Source of the DNA: Mucilaginibacter sp. UR6-1
GTDB lineage: Bacteria > Bacteroidota > Bacteroidia > Sphingobacteriales > Sphingobacteriaceae
Assembly (NCBI RefSeq): GCF_020880975.1
Contig: NZ_JAJIWP010000001.1
Coordinates: forward strand, 806,001-870,000
Direction: 5' to 3'
DNA length: 64,000 nucleotides
Within the stretch, counting starts at the first letter, position 1; each line of letters begins with the position of its first letter. The notes beneath the pieces were generated by a model, which searched no databases, was not told the origin of the DNA, and worked only from the letters and a program-made list of their open reading frames with translations. The position numbers were made by a program, and so were the translations under genes. Below are positions 45,031-52,885 of this stretch, one piece after another.

Positions 45031-45735
45031 TTATTTTACAGCATGAAGGCCGCATTCCTTTTTTGATTGATCTTCCCACCACCAGCGGCCCGCGCGAAAA
45101 TCCTCGCCTTCCTGTACGGCGCGGGTGCAAGGCTGGCAGCCAATGCTCGGGAAACCCCTGTCATGCAATGTATTGTACGGAACATTGTATTTTTTGATGT
45201 AAGCCTTTACATCATCTAAAGTCCAGCTATAAATAGGATGATATTTTAAAATGTTATTCACTTCGTCCCATTCCAGGTTATCCATATCCTGGCGATTGGC
45301 CGATTGATCGGCACGGATACCGGTTACCCAGCATTTGTTACCTGCAAGGGCGCGTTTTAAGGGCTCTATCTTACGTATGCCGCAGCATTCCTTTCGGTTC
45401 TCAACCGACTCATAAAAACTGCTCGGACCCTTTTGGTTCACCATAGCCTCAACCAGCGAGTGGTCAGGGTAGTAAGCAAATATCGGCTTGCGGTACATTT
45501 CCATGGTGCGGTTCCATACATAATAGGTTTCCGGGAAGATCCGTCCTGTTTCAAGCGTGAATACTTTTATAGGCAAGTTATTGGTGAATATCATGTGGGT
45601 GATCACCTGGTCTTCCCAGCCAAAACTGGTTGAAAAAACGATCTCGGCAGGGAAGTGCCCCGCTAAAAAGCGCAAGGCCTCAATCGGTTCTAACCCTGCT
45701 ATTTCTTGTTTAATATATTGAGTTAGCTCACTCAT
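45031..45735 (-). CDS. cysH: APS reductase (assimilatory, iron-sulfur type)
   Basis: A 234-residue PP-loop reductase. The iron-sulfur ligands are present as Cys117-Cys118 (KECCGIRK) and Cys200, Cys203 (GCQPC), and the catalytic Cys is near residue 228 (KKECGLH). The Cys pairs mark the APS-using type rather than the PAPS-using enzyme, in line with the absence of an APS kinase gene from this operon. It converts APS to sulfite and AMP. It starts 1 bp after the preceding stop. Confidence 0.94.
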   Translation of the reverse strand: MSELTQYIKQEIAGLEPIEALRFLAGHFPAEIVFSTSFGWEDQVITHMIFTNNLPIKVFTLETGRIFPETYYVWNRTMEMYRKPIFAYYPDHSLVEAMVNQKGPSSFYESVENRKECCGIRKIEPLKRALAGNKCWVTGIRADQSANRQDMDNLEWDEVNNILKYHPIYSWTLDDVKAYIKKYNVPYNTLHDRGFPSIGCQPCTRAVQEGEDFRAGRWWWEDQSKKECGLHAVK

Positions 45736-45736
45736 T

Positions 45737-47257
45737 TTAACTCAGTATTTTTTCAATAAAACCATAAATATTTTTAAAGCTGACAAGCACAACAATAATA
45801 CCTACGGCAACCATAATTACCTTTGCTGATATTTTATTGGATATTTTAGCCGCTATGGGAGATGCTACAGCGCTGCCAATAATTAAACCTGCTACAGCAT
45901 TCCATTGTATGCCGCTAAGCATAAAAATAAAAGTAGCTGAACTTAATATAGCTATAAAAAACCTTGATAATTTTACTGTACCTAAAGAAAAACGTGGGTG
46001 TCTGCCTCCTGCTATCAGTGAAGATAAAACAATAGAGCCCCAACCACCGCCACCTACAGCATCTATAAAACCACCACCCAAGCCTAATAAGCCAATCTTC
46101 TTTATCTTATCGGCCGATTTTTTGGTGGCACTTTTAAATGCTTTGGATAGTATTACCAAACCTAATATCAATGTGTATAAAGATACAAAAGGCTTTGTGT
46201 ATTGGCTGTAGTGTTCTAATGATGACAGCAAATAGGCGCCTGTAGTAGCACCGATAATGCCCGGGATAATCAGCAGCTTAAATAATTTCCAGTTTACGTT
46301 CCCCATTCGGTAATGCATCCAGCCTGCTATACCGCAACTTAATATTTCTGATAAATGCACCCCCATACTTGCCGAAGCCGGTGGTATGCCCATAGATATA
46401 GAAAAGGTTTGCGAGGTTACGCCGTATGACATTCCGATAGATCCATCAATCATAGCAAAAACAAACCCGGCACCAAGGAAATAATAGAACATCGGGTCGA
46501 TGTTTTGTACATAGTTTTGGAAGGCCGGTTCCTTGTTCCAAACCGAGATAAGGGCTATAATAATACAAACTATAGAGGTTAACCAAATAAGCCAGCGTAC
46601 AAAAAGCCTGTTACCCGGTTTGGGCTTTTTTGATTCAACCAATACAGCCGTAGCGGCATTTAACTGGCGCACTTTATACGCAAAATCACCTTTAAGCGAA
46701 TCGCGCAACTCATTCATTTGTTGCAAAGTATCATCTATCTCGTCAGGTATCTCACGGTTAAGGAACTCCTTGATGCGTTTGGCCACCGTAGGGGATTTGC
46801 CGTTAGTTGAGATAGCTATTTTAAGATTGCCCTTTTGTACAATAGAGCTCAGGTAGAAATCGCATAGATCAGGTTTATCGGCAACATTTACCAATAACTT
46901 ACGATCATGTGCTGCCTGGCAAATGTAGTTGTTCAGGTCGCTGTCATCGGTAGCTGCAATAACCAGATCAGCATTATCCAGATCATACTCTGCAAAGCTC
47001 TTGTTTACTACACTTACCCCTGAATATTCGGCAGCAAGCGCGTGTATTTCAGGTAATATTGCCCTGGCAATAACGGTAACCCTTGCATGCGGACTATTTT
47101 TTAGCACAGCCGTAAGTTTTTCTAAACCAACGTTACCGGCACCAATAACCACTGTATGCAATTTATTAAGCTTGATAAAAACCGGGAAAAGTTGATTCCC
47201 CTTGCTTTTATCATGCTCAACAGGTTTTACATTATTATCTTCAGGCAACTGTGTCAT
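45737..47257 (-). CDS. siroheme synthase (dehydrogenase/chelatase) fused to a TSUP sulfite/sulfate permease
   Basis: A 506-residue fusion. Residues about 25-210 are the precorrin-2 dehydrogenase/ferrochelatase of siroheme synthesis (HTVVIGAGNVGLEKLTAVL; LVIAATDDSDLNNYI; LVNVADKPDLCDFYLSSIV; ISTNGKSPTVAKRIKEFL). Residues about 220-506 hold 8 or so membrane helices of the TauE/SafE type (MIDGSIGMSYGVTSQTFSI; GLGGGFIDAVGGGGWGSI). One polypeptide thus combines making the cofactor of sulfite reductase and moving a sulfur anion across the membrane. It overlaps the upstream SUMT gene by 17 bp. The direction and substrate of transport are not visible. Confidence 0.92.
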   Translation of the reverse strand: MTQLPEDNNVKPVEHDKSKGNQLFPVFIKLNKLHTVVIGAGNVGLEKLTAVLKNSPHARVTVIARAILPEIHALAAEYSGVSVVNKSFAEYDLDNADLVIAATDDSDLNNYICQAAHDRKLLVNVADKPDLCDFYLSSIVQKGNLKIAISTNGKSPTVAKRIKEFLNREIPDEIDDTLQQMNELRDSLKGDFAYKVRQLNAATAVLVESKKPKPGNRLFVRWLIWLTSIVCIIIALISVWNKEPAFQNYVQNIDPMFYYFLGAGFVFAMIDGSIGMSYGVTSQTFSISMGIPPASASMGVHLSEILSCGIAGWMHYRMGNVNWKLFKLLIIPGIIGATTGAYLLSSLEHYSQYTKPFVSLYTLILGLVILSKAFKSATKKSADKIKKIGLLGLGGGFIDAVGGGGWGSIVLSSLIAGGRHPRFSLGTVKLSRFFIAILSSATFIFMLSGIQWNAVAGLIIGSAVASPIAAKISNKISAKVIMVAVGIIVVLVSFKNIYGFIEKILS

Positions 47258-48017
47258 AAAATGCTTTAATCTGTTTAAACTCAGGATGCAGTGATACTAC
47301 TTCGCCAAATACAATGAGCGCGGGCGAGCTGATGTTCTTTTCGGCAACGGCAGCAACTATGGTATCAACGGTGCCAACAGCTATTTTTTCATTAACAGTA
47401 GTACCGCTTTGAATTACCGCTGCGGGCAAGCTGTTTTTACCTTCAGCCTTAAATAATTGGGTAATTTCAGCCAGTTTATGTATCCCCATAAGCACAACTA
47501 CGGTAGCCTTACTTTTTGAGGCATCAATTAAATCAGATGATATTTTACCGCTTGCAGTTGTACCTGTAACCACCCAGAAGCTCTCGCTTAAACCACGGTG
47601 GGTAACTGGGATTTGCTGCAACTCGGGTACACCTATTGAGCTTGATATGCCAGGTACAACCTGCGCCTGTATATTATGCTGAGCCGCAAATTCAATCTCC
47701 TCGAAACCGCGGCCAAATACAAACGGATCGCCACCTTTAAGACGCACCACGTGGCCATAGTTAAAGGCATAGTCAACCATTAATTGATTGATGCTGGCCT
47801 GAGAATGGGTTTGATCGCCTGAACGTTTGCCCACATACACTTTGATTGAATGCGCGGGGGCAAGGTCAAGCAATTCATCGTTCACCAAAGCATCATACAA
47901 AACTACATCCGCAGTTTGTAAAGCTTTGATACCTTTAATAGTGATCAATTCGGCATCACCGGGACCTGCGCCCACTAAGGTGATACGTGGATTTATATTT
48001 TGTTTGTTGTTATTCAT
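47241..48017 (-). CDS. cobA: uroporphyrinogen-III C-methyltransferase
   Basis: A 258-residue SUMT that methylates uroporphyrinogen III twice to precorrin-2, the first step to siroheme. Seen: ITLVGAGPGDAELITIKGIKAL at the N-terminus, VVRLKGGDPFVFGRGFEE, VVPGISSSIGVPELQQIPVTHRG and VVLMGIHKLAEI. Precorrin-2 is passed to the dehydrogenase domain of the next gene. The start shares its A with the stop of the sulfite reductase gene (TAATG), so translation is coupled. There is no cobalamin gene nearby, so a siroheme role is likely. Confidence 0.95.
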   Translation of the reverse strand: MNNNKQNINPRITLVGAGPGDAELITIKGIKALQTADVVLYDALVNDELLDLAPAHSIKVYVGKRSGDQTHSQASINQLMVDYAFNYGHVVRLKGGDPFVFGRGFEEIEFAAQHNIQAQVVPGISSSIGVPELQQIPVTHRGLSESFWVVTGTTASGKISSDLIDASKSKATVVVLMGIHKLAEITQLFKAEGKNSLPAAVIQSGTTVNEKIAVGTVDTIVAAVAEKNISSPALIVFGEVVSLHPEFKQIKAFYDTVA

Positions 48018-50107
48018 TATTTTACCAAAGCCTCCCTTTTCGCTTTGCTGTCATTTAAAAATTGAGTTGCCTGTGCCAGGTAGGCTGTAGCGAACTCCTC
48101 AGATGGTTCGTTCTTGTTGATCTGCAAAACAAGATCAGTAAAAGTTGCATCAAGTACAAATTCACCCGTTTCAACATATTGCGCGTCAAACTCTTTGATA
48201 ACACCTGCCTGTGTACTACTGTTTATGCCTTTATCAAGCAACAACGCTTTAGCTGAACTAACGAATACGCTGTAAGCGTGATAAATAGCATCAGCCCAGC
48301 GGCTTTCAGCATAGGCTTCATTAGCCCAACCTAACTTTTCTTCAGATTCAAATAGCAGCGTAGCCACCAGATCGATCACCACACCGGCACATTCGCCAAC
48401 GCCTATAGCGGTTACAAATGTTTCCTCGTGGCCCCAGTCAACAAACTCTTCTTCTGTTAAGTTGGTCAGGTCAGCAAGGGGTTTTAATAAGCGGTAAAAA
48501 TAATCTTTACCCTGGCGGTCATAATAACCGTGGTAAGTTTCGTCTGTAATTGAATTTGCCTTATAATCATCCAATAACGAGCGTAAAACACTGGTAGCCC
48601 TTTTTGCAGGTACCTTTACTACGCGTTCGGCAACACGGCCAACGCCATTGCCAACGGTGCCGCCGCCAAGCATTACCTGTACTGATGGTAAAACCTTGGT
48701 TCCGGCTTTTAACGAGCTGCCATGCAGGCCGATATGTGCCAAACCATGTTGACCGCAGGAATTCATACAGCCGCTTATTTTGATCTTGATCTCACGATTG
48801 TAGATAAAATCCTCGTACTCGGTGTAAATCACATTCTCGAGTACACGAGCCATGGTCATGCTGTTTGATATGCCCAGGTTACAGGTATCAGTACCGGGGC
48901 AGGTAGTTACATCGGCCACGCTGTCAAAACCCGGTGCTGATAGTTCAAGTTCAGTTAACCCATTGTATAAAGCTGTTAAAGCTTCCTTACGTACGTATTT
49001 TAATAACAACCCCTGGTTTTGGGTGATGCGCAGCTCATCCGCAACCAATGGTTTTAACACATCAACCAGTTTGCGTGCTGTAGTTGTATCAATATCCCCA
49101 ACAGGTACTTTAATGTAAACACCATAAAATCCCTCCTGCTTTTGCTCAAATACATTGGTAGCCAGCCATTGTTCGTAACGCAACGGGTTTACCGGTTGTG
49201 CATCAGCATAAATTGTGGTATTGGGTAAAGCAGGCTGGGGGAGTGCTTCGCGGTTGATAGGATAAGTTTTTACCTTGTTGGCCACACGCTCTTCTTTTGC
49301 CAGGCCTAAAACCTCATCTAAACCAAGTTTTTGTACCAAATATTTTAAACGGGCCTTGTTGCGGTTGTTACGTTCGCCATAACGATCAAACACACGGATA
49401 ACCGATTCGATATAAGGAATTAGTTGATCCTCGGGCAAAAACTCTTCTACAGCGCTTGCCAAAAATGGCTGTGCGCCGAGTCCGCCTGCAAGTAACACTT
49501 TAAAACCTCGCTCACCATTGGCATTTACCTTAGGAATAAAACCCAGGTCATGGATATAGCTGAAAGCCTCATCACTATCAGTAGCTGAAAATGACATTTT
49601 GAACTTACGGCCCATTTCCTGACAGATAGGATTACGCAAAAAATACTCAAAAGTTGCGTGCGCGTATGGCGATACATCAAAAGGCTCCTTCGGGTCGATA
49701 CCCGCGGTAGGGGCAGCCGTTACATTACGCACGGTATTACCGCAGGCTTCGCGGAGGGTAATGTCATCCTGCTCAAGCCTTGCCCAAAGTTCGGGCGTAC
49801 GGTCAAGACTTACATAATGTATCTGTATATCCTGACGAGTGGTTAAATGCAGGTTGCCGCTGCCGTATTCATCAGATATATCGGCAATAGTAAGCAACTG
49901 TTTAAAGGTAACCTTACCGAAAGGTAGCTTAATACGTACCATTTGTACACCCGGTTGGCGCTGACCGTAAACGCCGCGCGCAAGGCGCAGGCTTCTGAAC
50001 TTTTCATCGTGTATCTTACCTTCTCTGAACAGGCGTATCTTCCGTTCAAGATCGATAATATCTTTTTCAACTACAGGGTTCTCCAGTTCTGTTCTGAAGC
50101 TTTGCAT
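48017..50107 (-). CDS. ferredoxin-type sulfite reductase with C-terminal HEPN-like domain
   Basis: A 696-residue siroheme/iron-sulfur reductase. Cluster ligands Cys403 and Cys409 (TCPGTDTCNLGISNS) and Cys447 and Cys451 (SGCMNSCGQHG) are all present; two half-repeats with HLTTRQDIQIHYV and ITQNQGLLLKYV surround them. Position after APS reductase genes points to sulfite rather than nitrite. Residues about 589-696 (EEKLGWANEAYAESRWADAIYHAYSVF...) form an extra helical domain of the HEPN type. No flavoprotein partner is encoded nearby, so ferredoxin is the likely electron donor. First gene of the operon, behind the Cys-codon attenuator. Confidence 0.92.
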   Translation of the reverse strand: MQSFRTELENPVVEKDIIDLERKIRLFREGKIHDEKFRSLRLARGVYGQRQPGVQMVRIKLPFGKVTFKQLLTIADISDEYGSGNLHLTTRQDIQIHYVSLDRTPELWARLEQDDITLREACGNTVRNVTAAPTAGIDPKEPFDVSPYAHATFEYFLRNPICQEMGRKFKMSFSATDSDEAFSYIHDLGFIPKVNANGERGFKVLLAGGLGAQPFLASAVEEFLPEDQLIPYIESVIRVFDRYGERNNRNKARLKYLVQKLGLDEVLGLAKEERVANKVKTYPINREALPQPALPNTTIYADAQPVNPLRYEQWLATNVFEQKQEGFYGVYIKVPVGDIDTTTARKLVDVLKPLVADELRITQNQGLLLKYVRKEALTALYNGLTELELSAPGFDSVADVTTCPGTDTCNLGISNSMTMARVLENVIYTEYEDFIYNREIKIKISGCMNSCGQHGLAHIGLHGSSLKAGTKVLPSVQVMLGGGTVGNGVGRVAERVVKVPAKRATSVLRSLLDDYKANSITDETYHGYYDRQGKDYFYRLLKPLADLTNLTEEEFVDWGHEETFVTAIGVGECAGVVIDLVATLLFESEEKLGWANEAYAESRWADAIYHAYSVFVSSAKALLLDKGINSSTQAGVIKEFDAQYVETGEFVLDATFTDLVLQINKNEPSEEFATAYLAQATQFLNDSKAKREALVK

Positions 50108-50130
50108 AATTAAGTTGGTGGTTATTTTAT

Positions 50131-50163
50131 AAAAAAGCCCCTTTTGCTTATGGCTAAAGAGGC
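50131..50163 (-). terminator. attenuator terminator upstream of the sulfite reductase gene
   Basis: On the minus strand GCCTCTTT (50163-50156) pairs with AAAGGGGC (50144-50137; one G-U pair) and runs into TTTTTT (50136-50131), 24 nt before the sulfite reductase start codon. A strong intrinsic terminator inside the leader of an operon is the hallmark of attenuation. Confidence 0.85.
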
Positions 50164-50193
50164 GTTAATATCGCTTGTTTTATACTTATAGCC
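50152..50193 (-). promoter_or_regulatory. candidate antiterminator helix
   Basis: On the minus strand GGCTATAAG (50193-50185) can pair with CTTTAGCC (50159-50152) with one bulged U. The first strand contains the leader stop codon; the second takes four bases of the terminator's 5' arm plus four of its loop, so the two structures exclude each other. Confidence 0.7.
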
Positions 50194-50233
50194 CATAATA
50201 TGTGTTCTGCCAGCAGCAGCACATCGTTTGCAT
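50186..50233 (-). CDS. cysteine leader peptide of the sulfate assimilation operon
   Basis: An unannotated 15-codon frame, MQTMCCCWQNTYYGL, ATG at 50233 and TAA at 50188-50186. It has three consecutive TGC codons followed by the rare-amino-acid codon TGG. It begins about 23 nt after the predicted transcription start and ends inside the 5' strand of an antiterminator. A ribosome stalled at the Cys codons would leave that strand free; one that reaches the stop would cover it and let the terminator form. The operon makes cysteine's sulfide, so the logic fits. No Shine-Dalgarno sequence is seen, which is normal here. Confidence 0.75.
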   Translation of the reverse strand: MQTMCCCWQNTYYGL

Positions 50234-50261
50234 ATAAATATAAGTAATTATCATAATGTCA

Positions 50262-50269
50262 CAAATATA
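50262..50269 (-). promoter_or_regulatory. -7 element of the sulfate assimilation operon promoter
   Basis: On the minus strand TATATTTG, an exact TAnnTTTG match, placing transcription start near 50256. The -33 TTTG is not evident, which would suit a promoter needing an activator. Confidence 0.6.
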
Positions 50270-50275
50270 TATATT

Positions 50276-50292
50276 CTATAGGGAAATTATAG
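50276..50292. promoter_or_regulatory. possible operator for the adjacent Rrf2 regulator
   Basis: CTATA, 7 nt, TATAG: a 5-7-5 inverted repeat just upstream of the -7 box, where the -33 element should be. It lies between the Rrf2 gene and the operon. Assignment to Rrf2 is inferred from position. Confidence 0.35.
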
Positions 50293-50335
50293 ACTTTATT
50301 ATCAAATTACATTAGTATGAATTTTAAGCCCTATG

Positions 50336-50773
50336 CTATATATTGGTTATCAGGGTGTTTTCTCGCGCAATAATATCGGCTATGCTGGTTTCTGAGAGTA
50401 TTTTGAGCGTAGCATCACGTACATCAACAAATACGCTGCGTATGCCGCAGGTGGTTTCCTGATGGCATTCATCGCATTTGTGATAAAAATTGAGGCTGGC
50501 GCAAGGCACCATAGCAATAGGGCCATCGGTTATACGCATGATGCTTACCAGGTAAATATCCTTCGGGTCCTTATTAAGGCTGTAACCGCCTCCTGCGCCT
50601 TTTTTACTGTATAAAAAACCGGCATTACGCAGGTCAAGCAGTATTTGTTCAAGGAATTTTTTTGGTATGCGTTCTTCCTCCGCGATCTTTGAGATCTGCA
50701 TAGGTGGTTTGTCTGTGTTTTTACCCAGAACAACCAAAGCTTTAATAGCGTACTTTGTTTTTTTCGACAGCAT
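50336..50773 (-). CDS. Rrf2 family transcriptional regulator
   Basis: A 145-residue regulator with the Rrf2 winged helix (MLSKKTKYAIKALVVLGKN; ISKIAEEERIPKKFLEQILLDLRNAGFLYSKKGAGGGY). Four Cys (91, 100, 103, 109) lie in the segment where IscR and NsrR bind an iron-sulfur cluster, but the spacing C-x8-C-x2-C-x5-C differs from IscR. It lies directly upstream of the sulfate assimilation operon in the same direction, like CymR-type regulators of cysteine metabolism, so a role in sulfur control is likely but not shown. Confidence 0.9.
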   Translation of the reverse strand: MLSKKTKYAIKALVVLGKNTDKPPMQISKIAEEERIPKKFLEQILLDLRNAGFLYSKKGAGGGYSLNKDPKDIYLVSIMRITDGPIAMVPCASLNFYHKCDECHQETTCGIRSVFVDVRDATLKILSETSIADIIARENTLITNI

Positions 50774-50861
50774 CGTTTAAAGATACAATTCGCAAAGATA
50801 TATGTTATATATAAAGAATACCTTTTTTATGGGGTAATAATTTACTTACAATATCTGCGCA

Positions 50862-51686
50862 TCATACCATGAAGCGCTCTTCATTGTGCAGGCTGATGTT
50901 TGTTAATTGATCACCAACGGAGATAATTCCCGTACCTCTATGAATAACATTTTGCCCGAACAGTATCTTTTTGTCCTTACGGCGATAACCCGACAGGGTT
51001 TTCAACGGTTCCTTATTTTTCACACCGGTTTCCTGATCAATAGTGGTCATTACACAACGGGCGCAAAGTTTTACACCCTGAAAGCCGATATGGTTTATGG
51101 TAAAATCATTGATGATATCCTCAGCGTAAGGTTCGCCGCCGCTAAATACAATATTCGGCCTGAAGCGGTTCATGGGCAATGGTTCTTTTAAACGACTGTT
51201 AAGATCAATCAGTGACTGCTCACCAATCAATAAAAAGGGGTAGTCATCAGCAAAGGTGGTAATCTCTCCATGATGAGCATATCGCGGGTCAACCTTACGG
51301 CGGGTATCTTCGGGCATGTATACCATTTTACAAGGCATTTTTAGCACACGGCTAAACCAGGCATCTGCTTCATCACTCACCCTTACAGCCAGACAAGTGC
51401 TTTCCCAAATGGTCACATCAAATTTATCATCGGTATGCGGCTCAAACGGTATCACTATTGTATCGGCATCAGGCGTATGTGTAATTAGTAAACCTTCGGG
51501 CATAAGGGCTACTTTTAACAAAGCCATAACGGCATAATCACGCTGGGTCATAAAACGGTTATCACTATCAACAAGCAGCCATCGGCGATCGTACTTCAGG
51601 CCACGGTCGGTAACTTCCGCCTGTTGTAGCTCAATGCCTCCTAATGATTTTATGGGATAGATGTACAGTGCCGATACTTTGAGCAT
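50862..51686 (-). CDS. MOSC domain protein (YcbX/mARC-like)
   Basis: A 274-residue protein with the MOSC N-terminal beta-barrel (VSALYIYPIKSLGGIELQQAEV) and a MOSC domain (MNRFRPNIVFSGGEPYAED; KLCARCVMTTIDQETG near residues 212-227). The Cys in LCARCVMTT corresponds to the molybdenum ligand of the mARC/YcbX group, which reduces N-hydroxylated compounds. There is no ferredoxin domain at the C-terminus, unlike YcbX. It is the gene upstream of the Rrf2 regulator; a functional link is not evident. Confidence 0.87.
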   Translation of the reverse strand: MLKVSALYIYPIKSLGGIELQQAEVTDRGLKYDRRWLLVDSDNRFMTQRDYAVMALLKVALMPEGLLITHTPDADTIVIPFEPHTDDKFDVTIWESTCLAVRVSDEADAWFSRVLKMPCKMVYMPEDTRRKVDPRYAHHGEITTFADDYPFLLIGEQSLIDLNSRLKEPLPMNRFRPNIVFSGGEPYAEDIINDFTINHIGFQGVKLCARCVMTTIDQETGVKNKEPLKTLSGYRRKDKKILFGQNVIHRGTGIISVGDQLTNISLHNEERFMV

Positions 51687-51770
51687 AGTGAAAACTTAAT
51701 ATGTAAAATTATTTAAAATCTTAACGTCGCCAAATCGTTTATATAAGTACACAACCTATAAAAAGTTTAC

Positions 51771-52442
51771 ATGAAAATAAAAGCCATAATTACAGGTGCA
51801 ACCGGCATGGTAGGCGAGGGCGTTATGCACGAGTGCCTTAACAACCACCACGTTGAAGCCGTTTTGCTTATAAATCGACACCCATCCGGTGTGGTGCATC
51901 CAAAACTTAAAGAGCTCATTCATGCTGATCTTTCAGATATATCGGCCATTGCCGGCCAGCTTGGCGATTATAATGCCTGCTATTTTTGCGCGGGAGTAAG
52001 CTCTGTGGGTAAAGGGGAGGAGGAATATACCAGGCTTACCTACCACTTAACCATGGGTTTTGCCAAAGCACTTTCAGCCATAAACCCGGACATGGTATTT
52101 TGCTATGTATCAGGCGCCGGTACCGACAGTAGCGAAACCGGTAGTGTAATGTGGGCCCGCGTTAAAGGCCGCACCGAAAATGAATTGGCGAAGCTTCCCT
52201 TTAAAAAGGTTTACAACTTTAGGCCGGGCTTTATGAAACCCACACCAGGATTAAAAAATACGCTTAAACTATATAAATATATTGGCTGGCTTTTCCCGGT
52301 GATCAAAACATTTTGGCCAAATGCAACAAGCACGCTTAAAGAAGTGGGTGATGCCATGATAAACGTGACCACATTGGGCTACAATAAAACCATTATTGAG
52401 GTACCTGATGTTAAGCGATTGGCCTATCCGCCTGCTTTATAA
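51771..52442 (+). CDS. NAD(P)-binding Rossmann-fold epimerase-like protein
   Basis: A 223-residue protein with the extended-SDR/NmrA-like nucleotide motif ITGATGMVGEGVMHECL at residues 7-23. YNACYFCAGVSSVGKGEEEYTRLTYHLT and VMWARVKGRTENELAKL (with a possible K in the active-site position) follow, and VYNFRPGFMKPTPG closes the core. Substrate unknown; relatives annotate as epimerases. Overlaps the convergent thioesterase gene by 6 bp. Confidence 0.88.
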   Translation: MKIKAIITGATGMVGEGVMHECLNNHHVEAVLLINRHPSGVVHPKLKELIHADLSDISAIAGQLGDYNACYFCAGVSSVGKGEEEYTRLTYHLTMGFAKALSAINPDMVFCYVSGAGTDSSETGSVMWARVKGRTENELAKLPFKKVYNFRPGFMKPTPGLKNTLKLYKYIGWLFPVIKTFWPNATSTLKEVGDAMINVTTLGYNKTIIEVPDVKRLAYPPAL

Positions 52443-52820
52443 AACCTTTACCGGGTTTTTATGCTCATCAATAGCCACAAAGGTAAATGTGCCGGTAATG
52501 GCTTTTTCGCGGTGCTCGTAATACATTTCTTCAATAAATATTTCAACCAATACTTTTAAGCTGGTATTACCTACATGAATAACCCTGGCAATAAGCTCAA
52601 CAATGGTACCGGCAGGAATGGGTTTGTTAAAATCGATACGATCTGACGATACCGTTACCATACGTTTACGGCTAAAGCGGGTGGCAGCCATAAAAGCTGC
52701 TTCATCCATCATAAACATGGCATTACCGCCATGCAACGTATCGTAATGGTTTGTAGCACCCGGAAATATGGGCCTGAACATACGTGTTTCTGACTGTTGT
52801 ATTCTATCTTCGATCTCCAT
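52437..52820 (-). CDS. acyl-CoA thioesterase (hotdog fold)
   Basis: A 127-residue hotdog protein of the cytosolic acyl-CoA hydrolase type. The helix motif HYDTLHGGNAMFMMDEAAFMAATRF is the active-site signature (Asp in MMDEA), and VTVSSDRIDFNKPIPAGTIVELIARV forms the sheet. It hydrolyses acyl-CoA to free acid; chain length cannot be told. Confidence 0.93.
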   Translation of the reverse strand: MEIEDRIQQSETRMFRPIFPGATNHYDTLHGGNAMFMMDEAAFMAATRFSRKRMVTVSSDRIDFNKPIPAGTIVELIARVIHVGNTSLKVLVEIFIEEMYYEHREKAITGTFTFVAIDEHKNPVKVL

Positions 52821-52828
52821 GCGGCAAA

Positions 52829-52862
52829 AATAGCAATACCACGCTTTTTGAGCGTGGTATTG
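52829..52862 (-). terminator. terminator of the histidine kinase gene
   Basis: CAATACCACGCT (52834-52845), loop TTTTG, AGCGTGGTATTG (52851-52862): a perfect 12-bp stem between the kinase stop and the thioesterase start. On the minus strand a T-rich stretch (CTATTTTTG) follows. Confidence 0.8.
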
Positions 52863-52885
52863 TACTTATTATTAATTAATGTGGC

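Noticed and set aside
44108-45130. Longer cysD with 38 extra N-terminal residues
   Set aside because: The extension overlaps cysH, is basic and matches no part of the CysD family; ATG 45016 gives the conserved start.
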